DNA of 64,000 nucleotides. Source: Streptomyces sp. DT2A-34. Lineage in GTDB: Bacteria > Actinomycetota > Actinomycetes > Streptomycetales > Streptomycetaceae. Shown one piece after another: positions 15,991 to 25,133 of the stretch. The translations under genes were made by a program, and so were the position numbers. The notes under the pieces were generated by a model, which ran no database searches, was not told the DNA's origin, and saw only the letters and a list, made by a program, of their open reading frames with translations. The stretch is from the NCBI RefSeq assembly GCF_030499515.1, contig NZ_JASTWJ010000001.1, forward strand, positions 1,178,001-1,242,000. Direction: 5' to 3'. Positions within the stretch are counted from its first letter, which is position 1, and each line of letters opens with the position of its first letter.

Positions 15991-18900
15991 TCACCGGTGT
16001 CTGCGCCGCACATGGGCACCTTGACGGCCCTTGAGACGGGGCTTGGGCTGATGCCGCCTACGCCGATTGCCCGACCGGTTCACGGCGGGCTGCGCGCGGG
16101 GCTGCACCGGCGGGCCGGTCGATTTGAGGCCCTCGATCGCGTTCTCGATCCTGAGCAACTCGTCCTCGGCCCGCCCGGGTTCCTCGGCGTCGAGGCGGGC
16201 GAACGCGTGCTTGGCCTGCTCGTGTGCGCGCAGGACCTTGCCCCGCGGGCGGCCCCTGCCCCCGTACGACTTGGCGAGGAGCGCCTGTGCGTGCGCTCGG
16301 GCGAACCTCAGCTTCCAGGCACGTACGTCGATCTCGTCGTACAGCGACAGTGCCCGCCGGGCAGCGGCCTCGGCCCGTCCGAAGCTCTGCCGCGTGACGG
16401 CCGCACCGCGGTGCTGCCGGTCCGTGCCGCCGAGCGCGAGCAGAACCTCCGCTTCCAGCGAGCTCGTCCATGCCTCATGGACGCGGTTGGCCCATCGGTC
16501 CTCCTTGCGCATCCTCTCGTACTGGTCCAACGCCTCCTCGACGTGATCCAGCGCCCGCTGCAGGTCCTCGTGCCGGCTCTCGCCCGACCGGGTCCGCGCC
16601 CGGCCCAGGTATGCCTGCGCCAACCGGCCCAGCGCGAGAGCGTGTTGCGGCCGTACGGCCTCGCGGTACTCCCGCTCCAGTGCCTTGTAATGCCCGTCCA
16701 CGGCTTCGCTGTGCCGGGCGACGCAGGCGTCCCACTCTCCCCTGGCGCCGTGCTGGACGCCCAGGACGGACAGGGCTTCGGCGATGTCCCGCTTCCACAG
16801 GCCCGGAGCCCCCTGGCGCAGAGCCTCGTACGCCTCGACGCTCTCGATCCCCTTCGCCACCGCCCGGTCGACGTGTCCGCTCGCGCCGAGTTGCCAGGCG
16901 AGGCCGCGCAGCGCGAACGCCCTCATGCTCTGGATCTCGTCCGGTTCGTGCGCGTCCTCGCCCTCGCCCTCGCCCGGCTGCGGCAACTGCTCGATCAGGT
17001 CGCACGCCTCGTTCGCCGCCTGCAGCGCCTCGCGCTGGCGGCCGACCCGGTGCGCCGCCGTGGCCCGGGTGCACAGGGCCTTCACCAGGCCGAAGGCGTG
17101 CCTGCGCGTGGGGTCGCGCTGATACAGCGCCTCCAGGCGTCGTATGGCGTCCCCGGCGCAGTTGTCGGCGTGCTCGAACCGTCCGACGTCCACGAGCCGG
17201 TCCGCCAGGTCCTTGAGGGCTTCGGCGAGGTAGAACTCGTGCTCCTCGGACGGGCTGAGCTGTTGCAGGGCGTGGAAGGTGTCGACCGCCTGCCCCGCGA
17301 CCTCGTGCGCCCGGATGCGCAGGCCCGAACTGGCCAGGTACAGGGACCACCGTTGCAGGGCCTGGGCCAGTTCCCTGCGGTTGTCCTGCGTGGGCGGTGC
17401 GTCGGCGCGCCGGTGGAACTGCACCGCGTGTTCCGCGACGGCCGTGGCGAGTTCCAGCAGCACGTCCGCGCAGGTGGCGTCGAACTCCCGCAGGACCTCG
17501 GCGGCGACCTCCTGCGCCGACTCCTTGTGCAGGGTGGAGTTCAGTGCGGCGGCCAGCGATGTGCCGATGGCGCTCGCGAACCGGTCCTGATCGGTGACGG
17601 CGACCTGCTTGACCAGCCTGACGACAGGGACGGCGTGGTCGCGCAGCGCCCGCTCCAGCGTCCCACGGGCCCGCTGTTGGGCCGACGGGCCGCATCCGGT
17701 GTCCCCGGCCGGTTCCGCCATGCTGTTCTCGGCCGCCATGGTGTCGTCGGGCCGGGCGGCGTCGGAGCCGGCGGTGAGTTGCAGGACGTGGAGCACGTTC
17801 AGGATCTGGCGTGCCTGGTCGGTCGGGTCGTCCGGTATTCCCGGTCCTCCGCCACCGACATCGAGCAGCTGGGTGGCCAACTCCGGGAAGGTAGCGATCA
17901 CTTGGGCGCCGAGCCGCTCCGCGAGCCGAAGCGGCTGCAGCGAACGCAGGTAGCCGTCGCCGGTGAACTCGGCGTGCTGCCAGCGGGCGAACGCGCGGGT
18001 GAGCCATTCCGGTTCGTCGGCGAGGTCGGGGACGAGCCGGAGCCGGCGCGCGGCTTCGGTCTCCCGTTCCCCGTCCGTCTCGCCGTCGGCCACCGCCAGG
18101 CTGCAGACGGCCACGATCCGTTCGAGCAGGACGGGGTCGTGCGGGAGTTCGTGTCGCTCGGCGGACGTCCGCCATCTCTGTCGCTCCACGTCGATGGCGT
18201 AGTCCAGCAACGCGTTGGCGCGTGAGCGCGAGGGTGGTCCGGTGGCCCGCGAGGGCACTTTGCCGATGCTGATCCGTGCGTCCACCAGCGCCTGGATCAG
18301 GATGAGCAAGTAGCTGCCGAAGTCGGGCCCTTCGAGCCCGGGCACGCCCGGTTCGTCCTGCGGTTCCTCGTCGGCCACGGCCTCGTCGCCGGGCCCGGAG
18401 GCGGTCTGTGCCGGGGCGTCGGTGGGGTCGCTCTGCGCGTACCAGCCCCTGAAGGCGGTGACCGCCGCACGGTAGACGTCCTCGCGGTCGGCTTGACGCA
18501 GCGGCACAAGCGGCGGGGGATCCTCCGCGTCGACCAGTGATTCGTACCGGCGTCTGACCGCCTGCCACCACAGTCCGCCCCGCTGGGCGACGGCCAGGAC
18601 GCGCAACGCGTCCTGGCCGTGGTGCTCGGCCGCTTCGGCGAGGAGAGCGTCCAGCTGGCCGGCGTGGGCATCGGCGTCGTCGACGACGAGGAGCCGCCTC
18701 TCCTTCAGGGCGCAGACGCTGGAGAACGCCACGTGCAGCGGGTCGACGACCCCGGCGACCCAGCCCCTCCCGGCCATCGTGCGGCACAGTTCACGGGCGA
18801 GTCGGGACTTGCCGACGGTGCCGCCCCCGGTGAGCAGGCGAATGCGCTGTCCGTCACCGCGTTCGCACCAGTCGACCAGCGCGTCCAGCTGCTCGGTGCG

Positions 18901-19722
18901 GCCCCGGAAGGGCACGACGCCATGGCGGGACTCCAGGAGGTCGGCCTCGGACCACTGATCGCGCAGGGGCAGCGGGCTGTACGCGGGCGTCAGACTCTCG
19001 CCGCCCGCCCAGACGGGATCGAGCGCGACCCGCGCGGGGGCCGCCTCCCCCCTCGCCGTCAGCAGACACGCGTTCGCCTCGTCGAGGCCGTCGTCACCGA
19101 TGATCGCGTCGACCGGCAGTGCCGTCAGCCGTCCCTCGATCGTGGCGCGGTCCTCGGTGATCACGCCCACCAGGTGATCCCCGCTGAACAGAGCCGCACC
19201 CGACATACCACTCCACAGCGACGAGCCCTGGACGGCCGGTGAACCTCCCGTCCGGATCTGGAAGTTCAGCCGCCGCACCTCGCGTCTCGACCCCGTGAGC
19301 GGCAGGACGGCTCCCCGGACGTCCTCCACGTTCACCCACCGCCTCGCTCCGGCCTCGGTCACGCCGGACCGCGGAAAGCCCAGCGCCTGCGCCGGAACGG
19401 CGTCTTCACCGACGAGACGCCCCAACCGCACCTCGTCGCGCCGGCCGCCCTGTCCCGTGCGGAACGGGTCGTCCACGGTGGACTCCAGGAGCGCGCAGTC
19501 GAGTTCCGCGTCTCCCTTGACCGCGACCAGAAAGGTCTGCCGATCGTCCGGGAGTTCATAACTGCCCTCACGGCGACAGTATTTGCGGACCGTGACCGCG
19601 GCCCCCTTGGAGCCGACGCAGTGACCGGCCGTGAGGACGAGATCCGGCGTCAGCAGGTATCCCGAGCCCCGTTTTCCCTCCGCGGAAAGCGACACCAAAC
19701 GCTCGGCGTCCAGCCCGGTCAT
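15991..19722 (-). CDS. Trypsin-like protease - STAND-like NTPase - TPR protein (candidate conflict-system effector)
   Basis: A 1243-residue fusion. Residues 1 to about 215 are a chymotrypsin-fold serine protease with an apparently intact triad: H34 in LTAGHC, D75 in AELDCALLE and S174 in SGMSGAAL. An NTPase follows with a Walker A-like GGGTVGKS at 299-306 and a Walker B-like RRLLVVDDAD about 60 residues later. From about residue 800 helical pairs with TPR character (EALKDLADRLVDVGRFEHAD, LCTRATAAHRVGRQREALQA) run to the end. There is no signal peptide, so it acts inside the cell. Its ATG overlaps the stop of a small TRYPCO2-like gene by 4 bp. Such protease-NTPase-TPR proteins are described as regulated conflict or programmed-death effectors in multicellular bacteria; that role is inferred here. 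Confidence 0.85.
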   Translation of the reverse strand: MTGLDAERLVSLSAEGKRGSGYLLTPDLVLTAGHCVGSKGAAVTVRKYCRREGSYELPDDRQTFLVAVKGDAELDCALLESTVDDPFRTGQGGRRDEVRLGRLVGEDAVPAQALGFPRSGVTEAGARRWVNVEDVRGAVLPLTGSRREVRRLNFQIRTGGSPAVQGSSLWSGMSGAALFSGDHLVGVITEDRATIEGRLTALPVDAIIGDDGLDEANACLLTARGEAAPARVALDPVWAGGESLTPAYSPLPLRDQWSEADLLESRHGVVPFRGRTEQLDALVDWCERGDGQRIRLLTGGGTVGKSRLARELCRTMAGRGWVAGVVDPLHVAFSSVCALKERRLLVVDDADAHAGQLDALLAEAAEHHGQDALRVLAVAQRGGLWWQAVRRRYESLVDAEDPPPLVPLRQADREDVYRAAVTAFRGWYAQSDPTDAPAQTASGPGDEAVADEEPQDEPGVPGLEGPDFGSYLLILIQALVDARISIGKVPSRATGPPSRSRANALLDYAIDVERQRWRTSAERHELPHDPVLLERIVAVCSLAVADGETDGERETEAARRLRLVPDLADEPEWLTRAFARWQHAEFTGDGYLRSLQPLRLAERLGAQVIATFPELATQLLDVGGGGPGIPDDPTDQARQILNVLHVLQLTAGSDAARPDDTMAAENSMAEPAGDTGCGPSAQQRARGTLERALRDHAVPVVRLVKQVAVTDQDRFASAIGTSLAAALNSTLHKESAQEVAAEVLREFDATCADVLLELATAVAEHAVQFHRRADAPPTQDNRRELAQALQRWSLYLASSGLRIRAHEVAGQAVDTFHALQQLSPSEEHEFYLAEALKDLADRLVDVGRFEHADNCAGDAIRRLEALYQRDPTRRHAFGLVKALCTRATAAHRVGRQREALQAANEACDLIEQLPQPGEGEGEDAHEPDEIQSMRAFALRGLAWQLGASGHVDRAVAKGIESVEAYEALRQGAPGLWKRDIAEALSVLGVQHGARGEWDACVARHSEAVDGHYKALEREYREAVRPQHALALGRLAQAYLGRARTRSGESRHEDLQRALDHVEEALDQYERMRKEDRWANRVHEAWTSSLEAEVLLALGGTDRQHRGAAVTRQSFGRAEAAARRALSLYDEIDVRAWKLRFARAHAQALLAKSYGGRGRPRGKVLRAHEQAKHAFARLDAEEPGRAEDELLRIENAIEGLKSTGPPVQPRAQPAVNRSGNRRRRHQPKPRLKGRQGAHVRRRHR

Positions 19723-20033
19723 TGTGCGTCTTCCGCCTTGTCGGCGATGAAAGTGGTGCCGGGCACCTTGAGATTCAGCTTGATCCGGTGCGTCGTGGCA
19801 TTGCCGCGCGCGTGCTCGCCGCCCGCCTGGAGCACCCAGAACTGCACCCCCGCCCTGCCCGCGGTGTTCCGGGTGATCTGGACCATGGCCTCGACCTCGA
19901 CATCGGTGATCCCGAAACGCAGGCTCTCCGCCGCTGCGCGCCGCTGAGCATCCTCCAGTTCGGTGCGCAGCGCGGCGATCATGTCCGCGAGACCCAACCC
20001 ATCGGCCCGGTCCGCCTGCTGTCCGTCTGCCAT
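19719..20033 (-). CDS. Small trypsin-co-occurring (TRYPCO2-like) protein
   Basis: A 104-residue protein starting MADGQQADRADGLGLADMIA after a GGGAG ribosome site. An N-terminal helix (IAALRTELEDAQRRAAAES) leads into a beta-rich part (LRFGITDVEVEAMVQIT, VQFWVLQAGGEHARGNATTHRIKLNLK). This helix-plus-sandwich pattern matches my recollection of the TRYPCO2 domain, defined by its repeated linkage to trypsin-like proteases in conflict systems. It overlaps the protease-NTPase start by 4 bp. It may act as sensor, inhibitor or adaptor of that protease. The domain name is recalled, not searched. Confidence 0.75.
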   Translation of the reverse strand: MADGQQADRADGLGLADMIAALRTELEDAQRRAAAESLRFGITDVEVEAMVQITRNTAGRAGVQFWVLQAGGEHARGNATTHRIKLNLKVPGTTFIADKAEDAQ

Positions 20034-20067
20034 CGCGGTACTCCCTCGCCTCACGCAGGAGTTCCTC

Positions 20068-20081
20068 GCCCGAATTCGGGC
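20068..20081. promoter_or_regulatory. Perfect 14-bp palindrome upstream of the TRYPCO2-protease operon
   Basis: GCCCGAATTCGGGC is a perfect palindrome 35 bp upstream of the small gene's ATG, within the 165-bp gap after the F420-type gene. It could be an operator or an mRNA hairpin. The rest of 20034-20198 shows no gene. Confidence 0.4.
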
Positions 20082-20198
20082 TCCGCCGGGAGATGCCTCT
20101 CCCAGCAATTCTTCGGGATTCCCCCGGCGAGGCAACTCGATCACTCGCGGGCAGCGGACACGGCGGGAGGTGAAGATGACGGTGCGTCAATCAGCCGC

Positions 20199-20648
20199 TC
20201 ACCCCCGGTTGCCCCCCTTCGGGATCCCGTACGCCCGTTCCACTTTCAACCGCAGCACCAGCCGCCCGTCCCGGACCATCGCCGCCCGGAAGTCCTCCCA
20301 GTCGGGGTGCTCGCCCAGGACGTCCCGGTAGAGCCGGACGAGCTCCTCGACCGTGGCGTCGTACGGGTCCTTCGCGACCGGCGAGAGCTCCGCCGTGCCC
20401 TCGGCGACGACGTACGCCCGCCGGTCGGGGGACGTGACGTGGTACGACGCCCTGGGGTCCCGGCGCAGATTGCGCGTCTTGGCGCGGTCGTCGGTGATCG
20501 AGACGCGGATGATCCGCTCGTCGGGGTAGTAGGCGTGGCCGACGTTCGACAGCTGCGGCCGGCCGTCGCGCCTGAGGGTGGCCAGCACCCCGCCGTGGCC
20601 CTCGGAGAGCAGTGCGAGCAGTGCGTTCTGGGTGGCGTCCTCGGTCAT
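20199..20648 (-). CDS. PPOX-class (F420-type) flavin/deazaflavin-binding oxidoreductase
   Basis: A 149-residue split-barrel protein starting MTEDATQNALLALLSEGHGG. LATLRRDGRPQLSNVGHAYY and RVSITDDRAKTRNLRRDPRASYHV are the classic strands of the pyridoxamine-oxidase-like F420-dependent family; the RAKTRNLRRDPR segment is typical of the mycobacterial and streptomycete members. The probable role is reduction of an unknown small molecule with F420H2. It is divergent from a TetR gene whose operator pair lies in the shared 70-bp gap, so it may be co-regulated with the adjacent efflux pump. Confidence 0.82.
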   Translation of the reverse strand: MTEDATQNALLALLSEGHGGVLATLRRDGRPQLSNVGHAYYPDERIIRVSITDDRAKTRNLRRDPRASYHVTSPDRRAYVVAEGTAELSPVAKDPYDATVEELVRLYRDVLGEHPDWEDFRAAMVRDGRLVLRLKVERAYGIPKGGNRG

Positions 20649-20687
20649 GCCTGGGTCAACCCGCCGTGAGGTCCGCGCATTCCCTTC

Positions 20688-20726
20688 GTAGACACTGTCT
20701 ACTCGATCATGGTAGACAGTGTCTGT
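20688..20726. promoter_or_regulatory. Two tandem TetR operators, one over the tetR start codon
   Basis: GTAGACACTGTCTAC (20688-20702) is a perfect 15-bp palindrome centred on one base. A second copy, GTAGACAGTGTCTGT (20712-20726), differs at the end and covers the GTG start of the TetR gene at 20719. The centres are 24 bp apart. The arrangement indicates autoregulation and control of the divergent F420-type gene. Confidence 0.75.
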
Positions 20727-21318
20727 GCAGGAATCCGATACGGGTCTGCGGGCCCGACTGGTCGACGTGGGCGTTGATCTCGTCACCCGGGAAGGCGCCC
20801 AGGCGCTCACCCTGCGGGAGATCGCCCGCCGGGCCGGTGTCTCGCACGGCGCCCCACGCCGCTACTTCCCCACCCACCTGGAGCTGCTCTCCGCCATCGC
20901 GCGCCGCGGCTTCGACGAGCTGGCGCGACGGGCGACGGCGACGGCGGCGGCGGCTGCCGTCGGTGACGGTACGGCGAGCCCTCGTGCGGAGCTGGCCGCA
21001 CTGGGGCGCGTCTACCTGGAGTTCGCGCTGGGCAACCCCGGCATGTACGAGCTGATGTTCCGTCACGACTTGCTGGCCAGCGGCCACTTGGGCCTGCGGG
21101 ACACCAGCCTCCCCCTCTTCGGCCGCCTGGTGGAGCTGGTCGGCCGGGCGCGTCCCGACGTCGACGCGCGGCTCGTGGCGGGCGCGCTGTGGGCCAACCT
21201 GCACGGCATCGCCCAGCTGTGGGGCTGGGGCAGCCTCCAACTCGCCACGGGCGCCGATGACTTCGCCCCCCTGCTGCGCTCGGCCCTGGACGCACACCTC
21301 GGGCCGGTGAGCGAGTGA
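20719..21318 (+). CDS. TetR-family regulator of an adjacent MFS exporter
   Basis: A 199-residue protein with a TetR helix-turn-helix at about 12-58 (VDLVTREGAQALTLREIARR, then SHGAPRRYFPTHLELLSAI). The C-terminal part contains YLEFALGNPGMYELMF, the WHG/TetR_C-type ligand domain. There is no Shine-Dalgarno sequence before GTG 20719 and the operator covers it, so a leaderless message is likely; GTG 20725 is an in-frame alternative. Its stop overlaps the exporter start (GTGA). It should repress itself, the exporter and perhaps the divergent F420-type gene. Confidence 0.83.
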   Translation: MSVQESDTGLRARLVDVGVDLVTREGAQALTLREIARRAGVSHGAPRRYFPTHLELLSAIARRGFDELARRATATAAAAAVGDGTASPRAELAALGRVYLEFALGNPGMYELMFRHDLLASGHLGLRDTSLPLFGRLVELVGRARPDVDARLVAGALWANLHGIAQLWGWGSLQLATGADDFAPLLRSALDAHLGPVSE

Positions 21319-22666
21319 ACCCCCGCCTCACCCTCGCGAGCAGCGTCGTCGGCGCCGTGATCGTCGCGCTCGACGGCACCGTCCTGACCCTCGCCCAGCC
21401 CGCCCTGCAGCACGACCTGGGCGCCTCCTTCGCTCAGGTCCAGTGGACCAGCACCGCGTATCTCATCGCGGTGGCGAGCCTGTTGGTGTTCGCCGGACGG
21501 CTCGGCGACCGGTACGGGCACCATCGCGTCTTCGGCATCGGCATGCTCGGCTTCGGCGCCGCGTCGGCCGGTATCGCGTTGGCGCCCGGTGTCGGCTGGG
21601 TCGTCGCACTGCGGGTCGTGCAGGGCGTGTTCGGGGCGCTGTCGCAGCCCGCCACGCTCGGCATGCTGCGGGCCGCGTTCCCGCCCGGCCGGCTGCGGGC
21701 GCCGATCGCCGTACGGACCGCCGCGATCGGGGTGGCGGCGGCTGTCGGGCCGGTCCTGGGCGGGGCGCTGGTGGCCGGGCCGGGCTGGCGGGCCGTGTTC
21801 CTGCTGAATGTCGTACCCGCCGTCGTCTTCGGTGGGCTCGCCCTCGCCGTACGGCCCGCGCGCGGCATGTCCCCCGCCCGGCTCGACGTACCCGGCGCCC
21901 TCCTGCTCGCGGTGACCCTGGCCTGCCTGGTGCACGCCCTCGTCGCACTGCCGGGGTGGCCCTGGACCGCCGCGACCGCCATGGTCACCGGCGCCGCCTT
22001 CGTCCGGCACGAGCGGCGGACCGCGAGCCCGCTCCTGCCGCCCGACGTGATCGGCTCGGCGGCGGTCGGTGCGGCGCTCGGCATGCTGGTGGCCGCGTCG
22101 GCGGCGCTGTCGGGCGCGCTGTTCGTCGGCACGTTCCTGTTGCAGGGCACGCTCGGCCTGGACCCGTTGCGCAGCGCCCTGGTCAGCCTGCCGCTGGCCC
22201 TGCTGATGGTGCTCGCGGCGCCCTCGTGCGCGGTGCTGCTGCGCCGGGCCGGGGCCCGCCGTACGACCGGGGCGGCCATGGCGGTCCTGGCCCTCGGCAT
22301 CCTCGCCCTGTCCCGCGCGTCGGCCACGCCTGCCCTGTGCGCCGCGTTCGCCCTGGTGGGGGCCGGGTTCGGCACGGTGATGGTGGCGGCGACCCACGTC
22401 GTCGTACGCGAGGCGCCGCCGTCGAGTCGGCCGGGGTGGCGGGCGGGCTGCAGCAGACCGCGATGAACCTCGGGCCGGTGCTGGGCGTGGCCGCCGCGAC
22501 CGCCCTCATGGGGTCGGGCGGCGGCTCCGAGCTGCCGCTGAGCGTCCTCGCCGCCGTCGCCCTGGCCGGTGCGGCGCTGGGCCGAAAGCTGCCGGGACGG
22601 CCGGGGACGGCAATCGACGATCATGGCCAATCGAAGGACCGTACACGTGTTCCTGCGCGACGATGA
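21315..22666 (+). pseudogene. MFS drug exporter (DHA2/EmrB-QacA type), frameshifted
   Basis: The first 375 residues are a clear DHA2 exporter: LDGTVLTLAQPALQHDLGAS, WTSTAYLIAVASLLVFAGRLGDRYGHHR and many hydrophobic helices. The reading frame then leaves the family sequence at 22410-22421. The next frame continues it (VESAGVAGGLQQTAMNLGPVLGVAAATALMG) to 22666. Restoring one base after GAGGCG gives a protein of about 450 residues, the normal size. The GTG start overlaps the tetR stop. This is either a true single-base deletion or an assembly error; the intact flanking frame suggests the event is recent or artificial. Confidence 0.75.
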
Positions 22667-22732
22667 GATCCGAGGCCGGTCCGGCGGGGTATGCCGGAGC
22701 GCACCTCGTCGTACGCATTCGGAGGAGTAGCC

Positions 22733-23965
22733 ATGGCACTGCTGACACAAGAGGTCGACCCGGGCGAGGTCGGACTGGACGGGAAGGCGCTGGACCGCCT
22801 CGACCAGCACTTCGCCCACTACGTCGACGAGGGGCGTCTGCCCGGCTACCTGGTGTCCGTCGCCCGCGGTGGACGCGTCGCCCACCTCACCACGCACGGC
22901 CACCGGGACCTGGCGGCCGGGCTGCCCGTCGAGGCCGACACGCTGTGGCGGATCTACTCCATGACCAAGCCGGTCACCTCGGTCGCCGCGCTGCTGCTGG
23001 TGGAGGAGGGCAAGCTGTCGCTCGACGACCCGGTCGACCGCCATCTGCCCGCCTTCGCCGAGCCCCGGGTGTACGTCAGCGGATCCGGCGCCGACACCGT
23101 GACCCGCCCGGCGGACGGGCCGATACGCATCCGGCACCTGATGACCCACACCGCCGGCCTGACCTTCGCCTTCTACCACACGCATCCCGTCGACGCCCTC
23201 TACCGCGACGCCCACCTGGACTCGGCGGTGCTGCCGGGCTCCGACCTGGCCCGGACGGTCGACGTGTACGCGAGCCTGCCGCTGCAGTTCGAGCCGGGCA
23301 CGCAGTGGAACTACTCGGTCGCCACCAACGTCCTGGGCCGCGTCATCGAGGTCGTGTCCGGCCGGCCGCTCGACGAGTTCTTCGCCGAGCGGATCTTCGG
23401 GCCGCTCGGAATGATCGACGCGGGGTTCTGCGTGAGCGACCAACAGGCGGACAGGCTCTCCGAGTTGTACGGCGAAACCGACGACGGCGGCATCGAGCCG
23501 ATCCCCGGGCTCCCGCTGCGCGGCCGCCCCCGCTTCCTGTCCGGCAGCGGCGGCATGGCGGCCTCCGCGCACGACATCCACCGCTTCATGGAGCTGCTGC
23601 GCCGCCGCGGCGAACTCGACGGCACCCGTCTGCTGTCCCCCGAGACGGTGGACCTGATGACGTCCAACCACCTGCCGGGCGGCGCCGACCTGCGCGCCTT
23701 CGGCAGCCGCCCCGCCCATGACGAGCCCGGCAACGACGGCCTCGGCTTCGGCCTGGGCGTCTCCGTGGTGATCGACCCGACGCGGACGAAGGCCCCGACC
23801 GTCCTCGGCGCCTACGGCTGGAGCGGGGTGGCGACCACCACGTTCTGGGTCGACCCGCACCACGACCTGACGGTGCAGTTCATGACGCAGGTGCGGCCGA
23901 AGACCTCGCACACGATGTTCCAGGACCTCAAGCGGCTCGTGCACGAGGCCGTCACGGGCGGCTGA
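22733..23965 (+). CDS. Serine hydrolase, class C beta-lactamase/EstB-type esterase
   Basis: A 410-residue protein starting MALLTQEVDPGEVGLDGKAL, set by a GGAGGAG site 5 nt upstream. RIYSMTKPVTS contains the nucleophile-lysine SxxK motif and QWNYSVATNVLGRVIE the second catalytic tyrosine (YSV). The C-terminal GAYGWSGVATTTFWVDP stands where the third motif is expected, as in EstB-type carboxylesterases and 6-aminohexanoate-dimer-like hydrolases. There is no signal peptide, so a cytosolic esterase or amidase is more likely than antibiotic resistance. Its last 14 bp overlap the convergent neighbour. Confidence 0.88.
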   Translation: MALLTQEVDPGEVGLDGKALDRLDQHFAHYVDEGRLPGYLVSVARGGRVAHLTTHGHRDLAAGLPVEADTLWRIYSMTKPVTSVAALLLVEEGKLSLDDPVDRHLPAFAEPRVYVSGSGADTVTRPADGPIRIRHLMTHTAGLTFAFYHTHPVDALYRDAHLDSAVLPGSDLARTVDVYASLPLQFEPGTQWNYSVATNVLGRVIEVVSGRPLDEFFAERIFGPLGMIDAGFCVSDQQADRLSELYGETDDGGIEPIPGLPLRGRPRFLSGSGGMAASAHDIHRFMELLRRRGELDGTRLLSPETVDLMTSNHLPGGADLRAFGSRPAHDEPGNDGLGFGLGVSVVIDPTRTKAPTVLGAYGWSGVATTTFWVDPHHDLTVQFMTQVRPKTSHTMFQDLKRLVHEAVTGG

Positions 23966-25133
23966 GCTCCTCCTGGTCCACGCGCAGGGTGAACTCGACT
24001 CCTTCCAGCGCGAGTTCACGCAGCCACTCCTCCGAGCGGGCCGCCGTCCCGGCGGCGCGGTTCAGGCCCGCCGACAGGGAGCCGTCCAGGATGTGGCGCA
24101 CGCCGAGGGCGAGGGGCCGGGAGACACAGCGGGCCATCGCGCTCTCCTGCGCCTCCCCCACCAGGTCGAGGAGGTAACTGCCGGACCACGTCCGCCCGTC
24201 CCCGCCGCGCACGTCCAGCGACACGGCGAGGACGACGCGGTCGCGGTCGGCGTCCGTGGTGGGGTACTTGGCCGCCAACTCCCCCGCCAGGGCGGCGATT
24301 CGGGCGTCGTCGCCGGCCTTCAGCTCCTCGAAGACGGCGTCCCAGGCACGCAGCCAGCCCTCCAGGCGCAGGGTTCCGCGCACGAAGGTCCGCGGCTTCC
24401 AGGTGTGCGGCAGCCCGTACTGCTCGACGAACGGAACGCTGTCGCGGTTGGGGTAGACCTCGAACGCCTCCCCGTCCACCACATGCCGCCGCGTCGCCTC
24501 CCACGGCCGCTCGGCGACCGTCTCGGCACCGTCGCGGACATAACGCGCCGGTGAGCGCAGGGCGTTGAGCACACCGGCGGGCGCCCAGCTGAAGCGGTAC
24601 TTGAAGTCGTTCGGGACCGCGGGGACACCGCCGCAGTACGACGTCAGGCTGTAGGAGGCGGCCGTGTCGTCGCCGACGGCCTGCCGGGCGCGGCCGACGA
24701 GGCAGTGGGCGAAGAGGTGGTCGATGCCCGGGTCGAGGCCGGCCTCGGTGAGCACGACGAGCCCGGCCGCGGCGGCCGCGGGCGCCTGGTCCAGCACCGC
24801 GTCCGACACATAGCTGGAGCAGGCGAAGTGCGCCCGCTGCCGGATGCAGGCCGCGAGGATCCCGGCGTGTTCGGGCGCGGGCAGCATTGATACGACGACG
24901 TCGCCGGGCGCCAGTTCGGCCGTGAGCGCGGGGAGCGTGTAGGCGCGGGGCTCGGCGCGTCCGGCGAGTCCCAGCCGGGCCAGGGCGTCCGCCGCACGGC
25001 CCTCGGTGCGATGCCACAGCCGTACGCGGTCGGCGGTGTCGCAGAGCCGGGCCAGACCGCTGCCCGTGGACAGTCCGGCGCCGACCCAGTGGACGGTGCC
25101 GCTCGCGGGAACGCGGGCAGAGGTGTCAGACAT
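23952..25133 (-). CDS. Saccharopine dehydrogenase family protein
   Basis: A 393-residue protein starting MSDTSARVPASGTVHWVGAG. The N-terminal dinucleotide fold (VHWVGAGLSTGSGLARLC) is followed by VSMLPAPEHAGILAACIRQRAHFACSSYVSDAVLDQA, the hallmark of saccharopine reductase/LYS9-like proteins. LTEAGLDPGIDHLFAHCLVG is the conserved substrate-domain motif, then a long C-terminal domain. It overlaps the preceding saccharopine dehydrogenase-type gene by 8 bp. The two together suggest a lysine-saccharopine-aminoadipate semialdehyde route or a related opine reaction. Direction and substrate are not provable here. Confidence 0.85.
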   Translation of the reverse strand: MSDTSARVPASGTVHWVGAGLSTGSGLARLCDTADRVRLWHRTEGRAADALARLGLAGRAEPRAYTLPALTAELAPGDVVVSMLPAPEHAGILAACIRQRAHFACSSYVSDAVLDQAPAAAAAGLVVLTEAGLDPGIDHLFAHCLVGRARQAVGDDTAASYSLTSYCGGVPAVPNDFKYRFSWAPAGVLNALRSPARYVRDGAETVAERPWEATRRHVVDGEAFEVYPNRDSVPFVEQYGLPHTWKPRTFVRGTLRLEGWLRAWDAVFEELKAGDDARIAALAGELAAKYPTTDADRDRVVLAVSLDVRGGDGRTWSGSYLLDLVGEAQESAMARCVSRPLALGVRHILDGSLSAGLNRAAGTAARSEEWLRELALEGVEFTLRVDQEELSRP

